DNA from: Podila epigama
Lineage: Eukaryota; Mortierellomycota; Mortierellomycetes; Mortierellales; Mortierellaceae
Direction of reading: 5' to 3'
Assembly (NCBI GenBank): GCA_015679605.1
Contig: JAAAVE010000610.1
Coordinates: 5,821 to 16,095 of the forward strand
Length of the DNA stretch: 10,275 nt
The translations under genes were made by a program, and so were the position numbers. Positions 8,505 to 10,275 of the stretch are shown here, piece after piece; the first letter of the stretch is position 1, and every line of letters begins with the position of its first letter. The notes beneath the pieces were generated by a model. It worked only from the letters and a program-made list of their open reading frames with translations, did no database searches and was not told the origin of the DNA.

Positions 8505-8760
8505 GGTTATATATGATGGTAGTGGGGATGTAAGAGGTACAGAAGGAGGGGTGGTATATGGGCAGTGCTGTTAATCCTTGGAGGTCAAGATTTGTGTAGT
8601 ACTGCAGTTTGTTGTTGTGAGTTATCCTTCGTGTCCTTCCTACGCTACGATGTAATGAACTACAACAGAAGGGAATGAACGATACAAAAAAAAAAAAAAA
8701 AGAAAAAGAAAAAGAAACAAAAAAAAGTAGAAAAGGAAAAAGGAACAAAGGTGCTAAAGG
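8505..8760 (-). promoter_or_regulatory. Leader and core promoter of the SPX phosphate transporter
   Basis: On the minus strand the ~180 nt before the start codon have no ATG and end in ATATATAACCATGG. Farther out is a long T-rich tract (complement of 8686-8760, including T16 at 8701-8686). T-rich tracts of this type are common just upstream of fungal transcription starts. No Pho4-type CACGTG site is visible here. The transcription start cannot be placed from sequence alone. Confidence 0.5.
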
Positions 8761-9735
8761 TGCAAAAAGAAAGAAAAGAAAAATATGAAAAATATGACAG
8801 GGTATAAATGGGAAATTAAAACTTTTCGATATCTGCGACCGGGTCAAGTTCAAAATACAAAAATGCCGATGATCATGCTCCGTCCAAGGTCAGAATCAAA
8901 ATGCCCTTTTTTTTTCTGTAATCTTTTTCTGTATTCTTTTTTGGTATTCTTTCGAGTGACAGAGAGTGTAAAAATGAATTTGTCAAGGTGGAGAAAGGTA
9001 TTTGTTGTTGTGGATGGGTGGGAAAGGGGAAGAAGATGATGATGACATCCAACAGGGTCGGCAGAATTGCTGACTTTGAAGCGGCGGCGTGGAAATAATA
9101 TGTCGTCTCAAAAAAAAAAAAAGTGTCCACCAGGAGCACTTTGTTGCCCTTATTGCAAAATTGTTTATCCACTTTCAGCAATGTCCTGTCCAGATCTGGA
9201 AACAGGTCGTCCACCTCCCACAACACAAATGGACAAAAATGGTTGAGCTGTTGGACAGAAAAATGCCATCCCTGGTTGAAGAAAAAAGGAACAAGGAGTG
9301 AACAAAGCATACAACAATCATCAAGTTTATCTATCGCCTGCTTTTGTCAATCCCTGTCTCATCCATCCTTCACTCACCAGTCAGTCATTGCCTGTCTGTG
9401 TCCTTTTGTTTCTTCATCTTTGCGCATCACATTGCACACCAATACCTGCTTTTCCCCTTACTCTGCTTAATGATTGCAGGAAACGAACACAATGAACGTC
9501 ATTGATCTTCATTATTGAGCTTTCCACCTTGCTGGAAACCACAACCACTCATCCTGTGCCTTCCCCCATCTGTTCCTCTCCACCTGGTTCAAAACGATGT
9601 CTGGCCATGAAGTTGGGAAAGCTCCATTCCGTTACTAACAACCATATCGACAACGACAACATCAAGCGACGAGGCAACACAACAAAAGACTGCAAAAAAT
9701 GGTCCCCTCTTTTGTTGTTTTTGCTGGCAGGGTTA
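8761..9735. other. Intergenic stretch with no recognisable gene
   Basis: About 975 nt. Reading frames here (for example minus 8873-9310 and plus 9123-9470) are Phe/Lys- or Ser/His/Cys-rich translations of biased DNA, with no family motif. The stretch 9330-9480 is pyrimidine-rich on the plus strand and ends in GATTGCAG at 9473-9480, an acceptor-like site that I could not link to any exon. No tRNA B-box or other RNA gene is visible. Confidence 0.6.
8911..8949. repeat. 13-bp imperfect tandem repeat x3
   Basis: Units 8911-8923 (TTTTTCTGTAATC), 8924-8936 (TTTTTCTGTATTC) and 8937-8949 (TTTTTTGGTATTC). Neighbours differ by one to three bases, so this looks like local duplication followed by drift. 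Confidence 0.8.
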
Positions 9736-9887
9736 CCAATACAGCAGCAATAAACTTGGTACAACCCAGCAGCCAATCACAGACTGCAGTAAGCATTTTA
9801 GCGCTTCTGATTGGCGGGACCCTACTCCAATCTGGCCAATATTTTTTTTGCCATGCCCAACGTGCTGAGGGTAAACCGTCTGATTGG
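9736..9887. promoter_or_regulatory. Cluster of six CCAAT boxes
   Basis: CCAAT on the plus strand at 9736-9740, 9773-9777, 9827-9831 and 9836-9840; its complement ATTGG at 9810-9814 and 9883-9887. Two of the sites share the 10-mer TCTGATTGGC (9806-9815, 9879-9888), and the 9773 site reads AGCCAATCAC, close to the preferred NF-Y/HAP context. Six in 152 bp is far above chance and nothing similar occurs elsewhere in the window. This suggests a promoter bound by the HAP/NF-Y complex, but no recognisable gene starts on either side within the window. Confidence 0.5.
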
Positions 9888-10023
9888 CTACCAACGTTGT
9901 ATGTCTACTTTTAGGCTGTCCTGAGAAAAGAGTCATGCAGTGGATCCTCGGCCACGCTTTTCTTTACCGACACATTTCATGCTCTGTGAATTACGATCGC
10001 CTGACACATTTCAACCGCGTCAG

Positions 10024-10154
10024 TCGGGGATGACTGCCTACCATGCATCTATTTTCGATATCCAAATGCATCATTACGTCTTGAAGTCATCTCCAGAAAT
10101 GACATGGTTGCCCCTGGACTGGACCCTCACGATATCGAGCTTTTTAAAGAGTGA
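10024..10154 (+). other. Doubtful terminal exon of an unrecognised gene
   Basis: A possible acceptor GCGTCAG|TC ends at 10023, with a CTGAC branch-point-like sequence at 10001-10005. From there a frame runs 42 codons to a TGA at 10152-10154, with AATAAA 84 nt later. The middle of the peptide reads CIYFRYPNASLRLEVI and the end DPHDIELFKE, which looks protein-like but which I do not recognise. I cannot find a matching first exon: ATG 9935 with donor GTGAAT (9986) would leave a 38-nt intron and the wrong phase. An overlapping frame from 9940 to 10179 is also open. It could be chance, a gene remnant, or the end of a gene with exons further left. Confidence 0.15.
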
Positions 10155-10237
10155 TATTCACACGAACGAGTACAAGTGAAATGATATGCGTTATTATTCT
10201 TGGCATGACAATCTGATATTTTGATACATGCTATGAT

Positions 10238-10243
10238 AATAAA
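10238..10243 (+). terminator. Possible poly(A) signal AATAAA
   Basis: A canonical hexamer in A/T-rich sequence near the right edge of the window. It fits a plus-strand transcript starting after the CCAAT cluster, but no such transcript is established. Confidence 0.25.
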
Positions 10244-10275
10244 ATTTATCAACAGACGCGACCTGGAGATCATTT

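Noticed and set aside
9089-9301. 70-codon plus-strand frame with a helix-like C-terminal half
   Set aside because: It looks mildly protein-like, but there is no recognised family, no support from splice sites or promoter, and other frames of the same stretch look equally plausible.
8491-9310. Two minus-strand frames of 120 and 145 codons upstream of the transporter
   Set aside because: They are dominated by Phe/Ser/Leu from T-rich DNA, and the first overlaps exon 1 in the wrong frame. No domain is recognised.
1-10275. Mobile elements, CRISPR arrays, tRNA/rRNA genes, biosynthetic or defence systems
   Set aside because: I saw no terminal repeats, transposase motifs, spaced repeats, tRNA A/B boxes or cluster-type enzymes on either strand. 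The window reads as ordinary fungal gene territory.

Overview
The window looks like nuclear DNA from an early-diverging filamentous fungus, most likely Mucoromycota/Mortierellomycota. The reasons are: compact protein genes with GT-AG introns mostly of 66-158 nt; coding sequence of roughly balanced GC separated by A/T-tract-rich intergenic DNA; a fungal-type SPX phosphate transporter (Pho87/90/91 group); an ADCK1/Mcp2-type mitochondrial kinase; and a PYM protein, which implies a working exon junction complex (absent from budding yeast). The phylum is inference from gene style, not a search result.

Layout. (1) 82-1051, minus: complete thymidylate kinase (CDC8/DTYMK type), 4 exons, 208 aa. (2) 1052-1232: 181-bp divergent promoter. 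(3) 1233-1826, plus: intron-less PYM (partner of Y14-Mago), 197 aa, with a poly(A) signal at 1966. (4) 1827-2185: convergent 3' region with an 8-bp tandem repeat and a 19-nt A tract. (5) 2186-4304, minus: ADCK1/Mcp2-family UbiB-like kinase, 3 exons, 634 aa. (6) 4305-4609: transporter 3' flank plus kinase promoter. (7) 4610-8504, minus: SPX-domain low-affinity phosphate transporter of the Pho91 type, 3 exons, 1000 aa. Its true start is a 37-nt first exon at 8468-8504 that lies 780 nt upstream of the next exon and restores the canonical SPX N-terminus. (8) 8505-10275: no gene I can recognise. It holds the transporter's leader and promoter, short tandem repeats, a cluster of six CCAAT boxes (9736-9887), and a doubtful terminal-exon candidate (10024-10154) followed by an AATAAA (10238).

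The four genes are housekeeping or nutrient genes with no obvious joint pathway: dTTP synthesis, mRNP/EJC recycling, mitochondrial lipid/CoQ homeostasis, and phosphate transport with inositol-pyrophosphate sensing. I see no mobile element, CRISPR array, tRNA/rRNA, biosynthetic cluster or defence system. The most useful results are the resolved gene structures, above all the hidden SPX exon and its long intron, and the orphan CCAAT cluster.
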